Assembly: GCF_008831285.2 (NCBI RefSeq)
Contig: NC_045150.1
Location: 10,926,001 to 10,990,000, forward strand
From: Nymphaea colorata
Taxonomy: Eukaryota > Streptophyta > Magnoliopsida > Nymphaeales > Nymphaeaceae
Length of the DNA stretch: 64,000 bases
Direction: 5' to 3'
Position 1 is the first letter of the stretch. Every line of letters starts with the position of its first letter. The notes beneath the pieces are model-generated. The model did not search any database, was not told where the DNA came from, and saw only the letters and a program-made list of their open reading frames with translations. The position numbers and the translations under genes are program-made. This document shows positions 1 through 10,245 of the stretch, piece after piece.

Positions 1-56
1 TGATGAAGAGACTGAAATATGCTAAAGCGACTTGGAATCCCTTAAACACTAAAAAT

Positions 57-525
57 TCAGTTATGTTTCCATACCATGCTATAGATGCTTGCCTTCCTCA
101 ATGTGCAGACATAGTTTGACTTATTTATAGATCTAAATCTTTCAAGCTGTTCCATATAGATTTCATAGTCAAACTCTTCATGCAAAAAGGCATTCTTCAG
201 AACCATTTGCCTTAGCTTCCAATATTTGGTTGCAACGATAACTATCAACACATGTGCATATGTGATCTTATCAACAAGACTGAAAGTCTTTTAAAAGTCA
301 ATACCATACTGATATGAAATTCCTTTCGTGATCAGACGAGCCATGTATCTATTAATTCAGTCATTTGTCTTTCTTTTTATTTTGTCAACCTACTTGGAGG
401 TAATGGGCTTTACTCTTGCAGCTTTAGTACAAGCTCCTAGGTCTTGTTTTACATCAATACCTTCATCTTGTCTTTCATTGCAGCTGGCCATTTGTCAACA
501 TATTTGGATACATTTATCAACATAT
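57..525 (-). pseudogene. Ty1/copia reverse transcriptase fragment
   Basis: The minus strand encodes a recognisable piece of a copia-type reverse transcriptase. An open stretch at 57-251 contains LRQMVLKNAFLHEEF and EIYMEQLERF, which match the family's core 'DVK-AFL-G-L--EIYM-QP-GF' region. The conserved Asp of DVK is replaced (MVLK). Upstream on the minus strand, up to about 525, out-of-frame remnants such as WPAAMKDKMKVLM and an 'ITKGISYQYGIDF' segment follow the normal order of the domain's N-terminal part. Several stops and frameshifts interrupt it, and no gag, integrase or LTR was seen beside it. It is a dead retrotransposon fragment; the family is clear, the lineage is not. Confidence 0.7.
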
Positions 526-1742
526 AGGATGGCATAATCTTCATCAACATACTTGGAATTTGGCTTTTGGACTCTTGTTAATCTTCTTAATGTTGTAGGT
601 GTCTCTTTTTTCTTTTTCTTTCTCTTTACTTGGCATCTGCTGGTATATTATGTTTGGATGTGTTGTGGCAAGGCAGTACAATGGGCATCACAGCAAGAGA
701 AAAACATGATCAACAGACCTTGGCATTTGCCCTCTCTCCAATATCTGACTGTTACAGTTGGTTGGAAATTGGACCTACATCTCAAGGTGCCGGTGAATGG
801 TAGAACCCTTGAAGAAATGATGGAGAAATTCAAGAGAGGAGAAAGAAAATGTGAAAAAATGGAAAAAAAGAGATGAAAACAAAAAGTGATCGGATTTTAT
901 ACTGTGTTAAATGAATTATGAAATCACACCAAAGAATTACTTATACATTAGAGTACCTTACTCTTTTCATAAGACAAAAATAGGTCCAGAAATGGGGACC
1001 CATTCGTCCTAAACAGCGGCCAACAAGTTTGAAGCAAAGCTAGTGATACGTTTTGGTGTATTGTCAGGTAGCTGAGTAAGTTAAGAGGTCGTTAGACAAG
1101 TGTTCCTCCAGATAGAACAGAGAAGACGTCTTGTCCACCACATCTCTGTCCTGTCCATCCTGTCATCGGTATTCTTTGTTTATTGTTTGATGGTTTTAGG
1201 AACAGAACACCATGTTCATTCTGTCCAGTGTTCATTTTCCTCCCTGTTTGTCCTGTCCGTCCTATCTATTATGCTGATGTTTGATTTGTGTTGTGCATTC
1301 TGTATGTTTTGTTCAGTGTTTGCATCATATATAGTCTGTTATGTCCATTGTTTGAGAACTAGAACACTATCATCACAAGACCCATCATTATTTGTACATC
1401 ATAGTTATCACATAACACTATCATAGTGAGATTTTCTGAGGCTACAATGCAACTGAATGCATACATTCCAGTAAAAAAAATCTCAAATCACAAAAACTTC
1501 TGTGATAGTGATGTGAAACTTTAATATTAATCTTCAATATTATGTGAATTTTGAAGATAGAATACAAAGGATAAACTTTTTCGACGAAAAAAAATGCCCT
1601 ACTAAACTACAAAATTTTTAATAAACAAGCAGCAGAACATAGCTTGTTGAGGCAGATAGCATCAAAACTCTCAAGACAATGCATGTCTAAACAAAGAAAA
1701 GATATTTTTCTTTATTTTCCACCATCAGAACTTGGCTTCTGA
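526..1742. other. no gene recognised; TGTCC-rich stretch
   Basis: No supportable gene. Around 1100-1350 the plus strand is rich in TGTCC/TCCTGTC words, giving a Val/Ser/Leu-rich open frame that looks like a repeat rather than a protein. The rest is ordinary AT-rich DNA. Confidence 0.4.
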
Positions 1743-1904
1743 TTAGACTGCCACTTCTAAGATCAGGAAGATGAGAGATGAACCGGAGACCTTCTTGAAC
1801 TCTGCTCCCTTCTTTGGTGCAGCACACCTTATCTTAACTGGCCTGTCACACGCAATGTGCCATCCGCGTATGGATGTCACATTCATATTATCAAATCCAA
1901 CAGA
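1743..1904 (-). CDS. possible terminal exon of an unrecognised gene
   Basis: On the minus strand a consensus-like acceptor (CTCACTGTGAG) is followed by 53 open codons and a TAA stop. The peptide starts SVGFDNMNVTSIRGWHIACD and continues with a basic, Cys-containing part before a hydrophobic end (LIFLILEVAV). The composition looks protein-like and the open frame also extends upstream of the proposed acceptor. I do not recognise the family. It could be the last exon of the decayed gene at 2.6-3.4 kb, which lies upstream on the same strand, but no joining exon was found. It could also be a chance open frame. Confidence 0.22.
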   Translation of the reverse strand, partial: SVGFDNMNVTSIRGWHIACDRPVKIRCAAPKKGAEFKKVSGSSLIFLILEVAV

Positions 1905-2039
1905 CTCACAGTGAGAGAAAGAAAGTAGAAAGCTCAAACATTTTGAGGGTGTTGTGAGAAATTGCCATAAAAAATATACAAGTTCATCTTCTTTTTTAGT
2001 TGCAGCTGGTCCTTGGGACATATAGAAATGAAAGCTCAA

Positions 2040-2585
2040 AGAGTTCAGTCAGGAGCCATTGAAGTCTTGTGTTAGAGGAGAGCATTCACGTGGCTCACCC
2101 AACAGCCAAAGCTGTATCACCTAGAGGTGAAAGCCACAACATGCAAAAAGAAGCATCAAAACAAGCAAGAAGACAACCGGCCTCCTTGCATTTTTCCCGT
2201 CAGGAAAAAAAAAGAAAGAGAGTCACTGTTTGGGAGACTAAAAAATAAAGTGTATTTTGTGCGCTACCCAGTATATTATGGGAGGTTTACATTAGATTCT
2301 GATCTACTATGTTCCCAAGGCCGTCTGGTTGAGTTTTAACTAACGGAATTTGCCATGGAACTCAATTTTGGTTTTCTTTTTTAATCTGAATTTAGCTTAA
2401 GTAGCCAGAGAATATTTCTCTGTGATTGATTTAGACTTTTTATCAAACTTCAGTCAACTATCAGTTTCGGATTCAAATTCAGTTATGAAATTACGTACTA
2501 AATCTGATCCATTATATACAATATGGGCATGTACAGCTCAATGTATATTAGGAATAGCTCATGCACCATTCGTTTCCATCAATTT
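2040..2585. other. no gene recognised
   Basis: AT-rich sequence between two exon-like regions on the minus strand. It could be intronic if these belong to one gene; I see no motif that shows this. Confidence 0.3.
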
Positions 2586-3379
2586 CTAAGCTAAGTGCTT
2601 CATGAGGTCACCTTCATTATCCATTTTCAATCGACGACGCATAGAGTCAATACCCAACAAGAAATCGTTCAAGTAAATGCACATTATATACACAGACATT
2701 TCATCAAACAATTCGAGGGCTAGCCATGTGGGTACCGGAAAATGAGATGAAAATGTATAGTTTTCACTCAATCCTGCTGCAGATCCAGAGAGGAATACCA
2801 CAAATGAGTGAGAGAGAAGAAGGAGAAAATTTGATGATTTTCTCGAAGGTAACCTCACTTCCAAGTTGGTGTAGGATCACCTCAACAAGTGATGACTCAG
2901 CCACTCACACACAAAATTCTGCTGCTGCGCCAGGCCCAGTTGAAACACTGATGGCGGTGTCACCATTGTCGTGCCAGCGAACGATGCTGATACGGTCCTT
3001 TGATGCGAAGTTTGGAGGAACTTAAGAATATCAGATGAGTTGGTGGTTTTTGAGGGTGAGGGCGTAACGAGTTCCGCTTGTTGTGAGGTGGATGAGAAAG
3101 CTATACGCTTGCAGTGGCTCTTACCTGGAAGAAGCCATGGCAGCGGTTTGCGGACAGAGAAGCTGTAAGGCAGACAAGAAAGCGTAGCAGGTTGTAGAGA
3201 TGGAGAAACATACCTTTGGAAGACACATGAACCTTTGAAGGGGGGTTGGAACGCAGCCTCCAAATGGTGTTACTGCAATAGGAAGAGATGTGAACAAGGG
3301 CGGTAGAAGAAGAAGAAGAGTGGAGAGGCAGTGAGCAATGAAAGGAAAGGAAAAGACTCGAGCGTTGAGTGGTCAGCAT
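2586..3379 (-). pseudogene. decayed gene, possibly for a plastid-targeted protein
   Basis: The minus strand opens with an ATG at 3379 and a 92-codon frame (to 3101). Its first ~35 residues are rich in Ser and Leu and poor in acidic residues (MLTTQRSSLFLSFHCSLPLH, then a Ser run), as in chloroplast transit peptides. Further along, another minus frame carries protein-like segments such as DRISIVRWHDNGDTAISVST and, after an in-frame TGA, EVILHQLGSEVTFEKIIKFS. A third frame ends at 2586 with a stop. The pieces lie in order on one strand but in different frames. Candidate splice sites exist (for example AAAG followed by GTATGT near 3210), so some frame changes could be introns, but the TGA inside the conserved-looking stretch suggests decay. 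The protein is not recognised. Confidence 0.3.
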
Positions 3380-3399
3380 AGAGCGAGAGTGAAAGAAAG

Positions 3400-3839
3400 G
3401 AATGGAGAAAAGGTGTTTCTAGTGTTTGGATGACTAATTAATAACAAGGAAAAAAAAGAGAGCTAATAAGTGTGTTTGGAAAGAAAAGAAAAGAAAAGAA
3501 TTTTTTAATATAATTCTAACCTCTCTGAAAATGAAGATTGGAAGGAAAAGGAATTCATTCCTTTTTCCCTTTTCTTGCTTCTCCTTTCCCTAACCATTTT
3601 CTACTCTTTTCTTTTCTTTCATTTTCCTTCCATCTATTTATTTCCCTTTCATTCCATCCATTCAAACAACGCCTAAGGGTTTTGAGATCGAGCATCTCGA
3701 GAAAGGAAAATCGAGGTGCCGCTGGCGAGCGTTCCATGGTGTCTATACCCAGCATTTTTGTCTCGAGTCGGTTTTGAGTGTCCAGCGTCCAATGTTTGTG
3801 TTGACTAGGTGAAAAACGGAACATCGTGTTCTGTTTTGC
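3400..3839. other. purine/pyrimidine-rich spacer, no gene
   Basis: Holds AAAG-rich (about 3475-3500) and TTTC-rich (3560-3650) asymmetric tracts and no supportable gene. The right end abuts the target duplication of the hAT-like element. Confidence 0.4.
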
Positions 3840-3847
3840 AGCATTCC
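3840..3847. repeat. left 8-bp target-site duplication
   Basis: AGCATTCC. It pairs with TGCATTCC at 4808-4815 on the far side of the element, with 7 of 8 bases identical. Confidence 0.65.
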
Positions 3848-4807
3848 TAGGGCTGCACAATGAGTCGAGCAAAATGAGTCGAGCCAACTCGGGCTCGACT
3901 CAAATTCACCCGGAAAAACTTGACTCATTTATAAATGAGTCGAGTTCGAACTCACCCATTAAACTTGAAATGCTAAACGAGTCGAGTTCGAGTTGCAAGA
4001 ACGCGACTTGTTATTTGAAATAAACGGAATCGTACAAACCGGTTCACCGGTTTAGGGTTAAAACGAAAGCCAATCTTCCCGTTTTGAATCTCTTCATCTT
4101 TTTTTCTGGCTGGTCTCTCTCTTCTCGATTTCTTGTCTTCCCTCTTCCGTCGACCATGATGGCCAAACGAGAAGAGGTCACAAGAGACGACCAAGGTCCA
4201 CGGAACCACCGTTTGCCGTGCCAGCGAACATGAATCGTTTCTTGTTTTGTAGGGTTTTCATTTTTTCCCCTTTTTCAGTGCTTTTGACTCATGCTTCTTG
4301 GTCCGATTTTTGTGCTGAAGAACAGAAGAAGTGCCTGGATCTCGTTTGCGTGGTCGGTGCCGCGTGACCTTTGTCCCGAACTCCTGGTTATGGTTTATCT
4401 TCTCCGTTGTTTTTTTTTTTGTTTATTGCTTTTGTCTTTTTTGTGGCTTCCAAATGAGTTCATATTAGGGTGGATGGAAGAGTTTGGCTTCTGTTTGTTG
4501 AATCTTGTGGTGTTTGTTGAATATTGTGGTGTTTTCTAATGACTGTTTTATTCTGTTGTCACTGATCATACATTCGTTGCTCTCATTTTCTTGTTTTGCT
4601 GTTTTTACATTGTGTAACGATGGAGGAGTTTGGCTTCTGTTCTTTTTTGTTTTTCATGAGAACACTGAACGAGTTAAGCGAGTCGAGCTCAAGCTCGACT
4701 TTGTGTAATCGAGTCGAGCTTGATCTTGTGTTAGGGAGCTCGACTCGAGTTTGAGTCGAGCTCGAGCTGGCCAAGCTCGAGCTCAACTCGGCTTGTGTGC
4801 AGCCCTA
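3848..4807. mobile_element. 960-bp non-autonomous hAT-like DNA transposon
   Basis: The termini are inverted repeats: TAGGGCTGCACA at the left and TGTGCAGCCCTA at the right. They are flanked by a near-perfect 8-bp target duplication, AGCATTCC (3840-3847) and TGCATTCC (4808-4815), the size expected of hAT transposases. Inside both ends are many copies of GAGTCGAG and its complement CTCGACTC (3860-3990 and 4670-4790), resembling hAT subterminal repeats. No transposase frame is present, so it would depend on a full-length relative. The middle is ordinary sequence with short open frames only. Superfamily is inferred from the duplication length and terminal sequence. Confidence 0.72.
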
Positions 4808-4815
4808 TGCATTCC
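4808..4815. repeat. right 8-bp target-site duplication
   Basis: TGCATTCC, directly after the right terminal repeat of the hAT-like element. It differs from the left copy only at its first base. Confidence 0.65.
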
Positions 4816-5316
4816 ACCCCATTCTGCAGTGCCTTGTCCTGCTCTTTGGCCAGCTGGCTTAGAGTTAGTTAGGCAAGGGTGATGAGAAAGGAAGCTACAC
4901 GATTTTCAAAGAGAGAGAGAGAGAGTCGGAGGAATGAAGGTGGGAATATAAGTATGTAGTTGGTTGTTCCATCATTTCACAGGAAGTCAAAGGTTCCATG
5001 CGATCTTGTCTATCTGAGACAAGGGGTCTGCTTTCTTTGGTGTTTCATGGTGCTGCATGCCCCACCGAGCTTCAACTTGTTCATTGGTGATTTTTTTTTT
5101 ACAGCACAAGAATTTGATGCTCCAAATACTCGTAATGGACATTGGCTGCCTATCAGCCTCATTCATCTGTTTCGTTTAAAGTTATTGATTTTGCATTAGT
5201 AAAACATATTATGAAATGAAAATTTTATTAGAACGTGCTCCCAAATTTTAAACAATTTCACATGTTTTATTTATTTAAAACGTCTTACACCTGTCTCAAA
5301 CGCTTAGACATTACTT

Positions 5317-5319
<3 letters not shown>
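4816..5319. other. no gene recognised
   Basis: Ordinary AT-rich sequence with a short GA run at about 4912-4925. Open frames here are short and not protein-like. Confidence 0.4.

Positions 5320-5362
<43 letters not shown>
5320..5362. repeat. (TA)n microsatellite with adjacent CA run
   Basis: An uninterrupted TA dinucleotide tract of about 40 bp, followed at about 5397-5411 by a short CA-type run. Confidence 0.9.
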
Positions 5363-5365
<3 letters not shown>

Positions 5366-5507
5366 GTAGGCACACACAAAGGACACCCCTGCTACGCACA
5401 CACACACACAGAATATTATAGGAACACACCTTTGCAACACACACACATATATAGATGCCCTTGCCCTAGTCCCTTGCTTTTCAAATTTGCTATGCCTGAG
5501 CCCGTTG

Positions 5508-5699
5508 CCCCACACCTGCACTGGTACCTGCGCCCTTTTGACTTGGTGCTTGTTACTTAGAAGGTTAATGTGCATGTGGCCCACCTGCACTTGCACCTAC
5601 ACACTTGTGCCTTGGTTCGTGTTTCTTAGAAGGCTGATGTGCGTGTGCCCCACCTGCACTAGCACCTGCATCCGTATTCTTGGTTCATGTTTGCAGAAG
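5508..5699. repeat. minisatellite, about 70-bp unit, 2.7 copies
   Basis: Three consecutive units each begin CCCCA(CA)CCTGCACT or a close variant: 5508-5579, 5580-5647 and a partial one at 5648-5699. The first two contain CTTAGAAGG followed by TTAATGTG or CTGATGTG. Spacing changes (72, 68, 52 bp) and substitutions show the array is not freshly expanded. No coding role is apparent. Confidence 0.7.
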
Positions 5700-6629
5700 T
5701 TTGAGAATAGGAGTTTCACAAGTACCACACCCCAAATCATTATCTTTTTCAAATAATTTAAAATTTTGTTATGCACATTACCTACAAAGGATATGAATAT
5801 TTGGGAAATCCTGGACACTTGTCAGTTTGCCAAATCATTTTTTGACGCATATTTCTTTCAATTGCATGAATATGCATTTGAGATATCAGAGATTGGTTTT
5901 CGTTCATTTTTTTAGCACCACATTGTACTCTAAGGCTATTGTGAAATTCTGATGCTCACCCTCAATTATATGGTGTCTGAAATGAGCCAATATCAAATAA
6001 GTCACATTTTAGGGGATGTGTCATTGGCAGACGAGCCATAAGAGCTAGGCAGGTGGATAAAGGTTCTGAATCCCTGCCCATCCTGGAGACTGGGGAAGGA
6101 CCAACACGATTTTATGGACATCAGAAAGTGGGATGTAAATGGTTAGGGATATGCCTTTAAGTATAGTTGGTAAACTCATGAATCAGATTCAAATAACTTG
6201 AAGATTGGTTTTCAGGTCAAAGTGTTGACTCGGTAATTCGGATGGGTTAGATTATAAACTTTTAAACTACATTTTCTCTATAAGTACATGAAGAGAGTAA
6301 GTCTCTCAGGACTCCATGTTTGATTTCTTCCAAATAAAATTGAATGACATGGAATATGAGTATTTGTACATACTTAGTAACTTAAGAAATAACATTTAGG
6401 ATTTAGCAATGCATGATGGAATTAGGTGACAATCCAACAGACTCGGCAAGCCCCAACTCCTGACCTCATAAATGGATGCAGAAATATTTAGTATTTATTG
6501 GTACATGACCCCAATATATGAGAGGGAGTTACATGCATGGCTGTGCATGGTATACAGATTTTAGGGGATGACAATTGTACCCCTGGCCTAGTTTTGTGAG
6601 TGTGTGTCGTGTGCATGAACTTATATACA
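5700..6629. other. no gene recognised
   Basis: AT-rich single-copy-looking sequence within this window, left of duplication unit L. No repeat or exon was recognised. Confidence 0.35.
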
Positions 6630-6807
6630 ATGCAAATGTGTAAATACCTGTGCATATAACCAGCTTCACTAGCAATTATCTCCTTGATTTCGTTGTTCAC
6701 ACCAGGACCCTGTCTAGATATGTTAAAAAATCTATGTATATCGATATTTCGGCTATTTATATTAGCAGTAGATTTATAATGGGTGAAATATGCTCATATA
6801 TGCTTTA

Positions 6808-8540
6808 TTAACTGAAAACCTCATCTACGTAAACCCGTGGAAGTTCTTGTTCATCATTGTCGAGCGAGCACCTGCATCATGCAGGAAAAGCAAAAATTAC
6901 AATTTGCAAGATGAAGTTCTGAAGCGGGAAGGGAGTGGTGGAAGAATTCAGATCAATGATGCTTACGTTAGAGGAGGAAATTCAGCGAATGGCTGCATCA
7001 TTTGCCGCCTATTGCGGACTGAAACCTTGATTTCTCAAACCCCTGTGACAAGGATAATGTCGTCCAATGGCTCCATAATGGTTGGATTGTTAACGTCTGA
7101 ATCGACAAGCTCAAAACAGTTAGGACCATTCTGCTTATGCATATCCAACTGTTATCAAACTCCACATATACCTGATAACTGAATAGCGATAAACTTGTTC
7201 TTTTGGCTGCCAGGTCAACCTATTAACTACGCCATAAAACGAGTGCTAGCATGAGCCGTTCAAAACAGCTGTATACCGGTTTACAACCTGAACAATAAGT
7301 TACACAATTGAATCCAAAACATTCTACCTTCTATTAACTATGCTTTATTTATAGTTAATTTGATGGATGAGAAAGGAAAATATCTATAAATTGAATCCAT
7401 CCAAGATCGTCATCATACTTGTTAGAATATAAGTGGAATAAACATAGCAGAAAAGGATGAAACAGATGAAGATAGAGAGGGGCTCTGTCGAGCTTTCTGA
7501 GTCAAACCTAACTGGGTCGGAAGTGGTTGGATTTTGCACTTGAGCAAGATGGGGTTTATCCTGCACCTCGTAAAATTGTGTGAATATATCAGGATTTCAC
7601 TCTTGCATCCAGACTTAGGTGCATAACTATATAAGATAACTGAGTCCAGTAAATATACGGATCTCCAACAATTATTCGAGTATCGTCACATACTTTTCTC
7701 TAGGGCCTTTCCACTTTCCTGGCTAGTGTGCTATTGAAGATTTACCTACAAGTACTATAGCTGTTCTTGCTCAGATTGGGTGCGTTTGGGAAATTGGTAA
7801 CAAAAGCTGATTGTAGCATGCAGAAATATTACTAAATATAAGTAAAAAGATCTCTCTCTCTCTCTGTCTCTCTCTGTCTCTCTCTAAATGATGAGTAGCA
7901 CAACAGGTCAGGCTGGGTTTCATGTATTGACAACATCATCTTGAAGAATATTGTCCTTATGATATTCAAGAGTGGTGATCTGGAATTAAGGGTGCCATTG
8001 TTGAGGCTAATTTGACCTGTTCTTGTCTTTCCCTCTTCCTCTTATGATTTTCATTTAAGAAATTTGACATTTTCATGGAAACAACTCTCTCTCTCTCTGA
8101 ATCGAATACCCGTACACTCTTATGATTTTCGTAGAAGAGCATTGGCATTTTGAAGGAAGCAAAACAATGCATGTTTGTTCTTGAGATCCAAATAAAAGTT
8201 CGAGTCTCTTACCTACAGGTTTCTTGGTGCAGCGAAGGGCATCATTAGCATACTCATTGCATACACAAGGATCTTTCCTGCAGATATTGTGGTCTTTATT
8301 AAAGTGAGCAGTGACTGCAAAACAAGTCCAACCAAAGAAGTAGTTGAACCTATCACTGGTCAAAAACCTTGAAGAACAAGAAAAAGGAGGAGGAGAACAA
8401 GAAAAAAATCATGATGGCAAAGTTGATGAAGATAACGACCTGTGATAATAGCAATCGGAGATACAGATATGAAACAGAGCGAGCGGACATATTATGGTAC
8501 CTGTTAACTCCACCTTATGCCCATCGATCCCGTTATGCAT
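6808..8540 (-). CDS. unknown small multi-exon gene, copy L
   Basis: Five exon-like blocks run 3' to 5' on the plus axis: 6808-6871 (stop TAA), 6967-7130, a block ending at 8016, 8213-8314 and 8501-8540 (ATG at 8540). Exon 1 gives MHNGIDGHKVELT; exon 2 continues in phase as VTAHFNKDHNICRKDPCVCN and ends with four Cys in total. Splice signals are good: GT after exon 1, TTTTGCAG before exon 2, GTAAGA after it, GTAAGC after the 6967 exon, and TGCAG before the last. Intron 1 is 186 nt here and 182 nt in copy M. The 6967-7130 exon holds an in-frame TGA absent from copy R, so L is probably disabled too unless that stretch is spliced differently. The family is not recognised; the third block's lower end is uncertain. 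Confidence 0.4.
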
Positions 8541-8637
8541 GGTTGCGTTGAACAATATAGGACCCTTGTTAGAATGTTTACGTAAAATCCTTCTTGGTAG
8601 CTGCTGCCTGTGCAACCACAGTGGTTGTATGTGCACA

Positions 8638-8645
8638 CTTATATA
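8638..8645 (-). promoter_or_regulatory. TATA box candidate for copy L gene
   Basis: The minus strand reads TATATAAG about 100 bp upstream of the ATG at 8540, a sensible distance for a TATA box plus a short leader. Copy R has TATGTAAG at the equivalent place and copy M a longer TATATATATA stretch, so L keeps the best consensus. Confidence 0.35.
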
Positions 8646-9581
8646 GACGTAGAGTTACACGACAAACTGCTTTGGACACTAACTTGGTGAATGAAGTCAA
8701 GTGTACCACAAAAACGGCCAGCACTTGCGTGTCGAGGGGCCCTTGCCTTGAAGTTTGACATTGTCAAGGAGGTGAGCTATCCACAGCAGGACAAGTAAGC
8801 ATGGCCCAGCCTCATTCCTTGAGATCATGCATGAATCTTTCTCTGTCACTTAAGGAATTAGGAAATAAAATGCGAGAAACTTTCAGAAACATTACTTCAA
8901 TTAATTAAGAATTTTCTATAATTAATGCCTTTTACTTAGAAGCTATGAAGCCAATCAATAGTTAGAAGCATATGATCTTTAAATTTGGTTTTTCTAGCAA
9001 CAGAGTTAAATTAGTTCTGACAGTGGATCCAAATCGTACTACCTGAACATGATCCGGCTAAACGCGAGGGCATCGATTATGAATTAATTTCATATTCTTT
9101 GGATCTATCTAAAGAACCGGAGTACTTCATTCGATCGAACGAGATCAACAAGCGGGCCAGATTTGGGTGATTATTTTTTCGGATATCTCATGAGCGTGGA
9201 TCCGAATAACCTATGTGGCATTTTTTTCCCATTAATATTTGCTTCTTTTAGGTTATGAGTTTGACACTAGTTTCCATTTTCTCGACCTTAGCTGGCGATC
9301 TCACACTGACAATTACACATCACAAGTCACTTGGTTTCGCTACAGCTTGATGGGTCGATGAAAAACTTACATTAAGTTGATCATATGTTGGAGTTTAACA
9401 GTGTTTTTATAATATGCAAAAATGAATGGCACTTATAGCATTCACATTTTATTAGCAGAAAAGTCTGCATTTTTCATTAATGCAACTTAAATGAAACATG
9501 TTTTATATCAAAATATTTTTTTAAAAAATGTTTGTAGATTTATATTTTTATTTAAAATATTTTTTATAAGAACTTAAGGAA

Positions 9582-9630
9582 TCTGGTTTTAATCCCTGAC
9601 CTAATGGTCTGGGATTTGCCAATTACTCAA

Positions 9631-9685
<55 letters not shown>

Positions 9686-9780
9686 TAAATATATATGTAT
9701 ATATATATATATATATATACATATATAATATATATGTATATATATATATATATATATACATATATAAATATATATGTATA

Positions 9781-9819
<39 letters not shown>

Positions 9820-9966
9820 ATATGTATGTATATGTATATTACATATATATATATATATGTATATTAAATATACACACACATATATATATATATGTATAAT
9901 ACATATACATATATATATATATACATATATATATATATGTATATATATATATATCTACATATACAT

Positions 9967-10034
<68 letters not shown>

Positions 10035-10086
10035 CTGTGTGTGTGTGTGGTAGGTCTCAAGCCATTAAGTCAGGGGCAAAATCAGA
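9582..10086. mobile_element. MITE-like element carrying (CT)n(TA)n microsatellite
   Basis: Two arms of about 33 bp face each other: TCTGGTTTTAATCCCTGACC at 9582 and, reading inward from 10086 on the minus strand, TCTGATTTTGCCCCTGACTT. Between them is a CT run (about 9632-9652) and then nearly 380 bp of TA-rich repeat with GT/AC interruptions. Copy R holds the same arms around a much shorter tract. The arrangement suggests a miniature inverted-repeat element in which a microsatellite expanded. No convincing target duplication was seen, so the transposon reading is an inference. Confidence 0.45.
9652..10037. repeat. long TA-rich microsatellite
   Basis: A run of TA/TATG/TACA repeats, ending in (GT)n at about 10036-10049. 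Open frames reading Ile-Tyr repeats in both directions are artefacts of this tract. Confidence 0.9.
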
Positions 10087-10245
10087 CGGCTATTAGGTGC
10101 AATGATTATAGTGTATTTTTTGCTATCTAACTTTACATATGTGATCTTAAGAATAAGCTGATCTCAAACATATATTGCGTGAATCATTTTCTAAAATTTA
10201 GTTGAACTGCTCATGTATTGAACGGTCTATAGATATCTCTATCTT

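Noticed and set aside
553-876. 107-codon frame with a hydrophobic start
   Set aside because: Phe runs come from TTTC repeats and the tail from GA-rich sequence; no family or splice evidence.
1100-1426. 108-codon Val/Ser/Leu-rich frame
   Set aside because: Driven by repeated TGTCC/TCCTGTC words; no motif, no splice context.
5440-5700. CRISPR-like regular repeats
   Set aside because: Units are contiguous with no spacers, and this is plant nuclear DNA.
9601-10096. Long open frames on both strands made of Ile and Tyr
   Set aside because: They are the translation of TA microsatellite and would exist in any frame; no gene.
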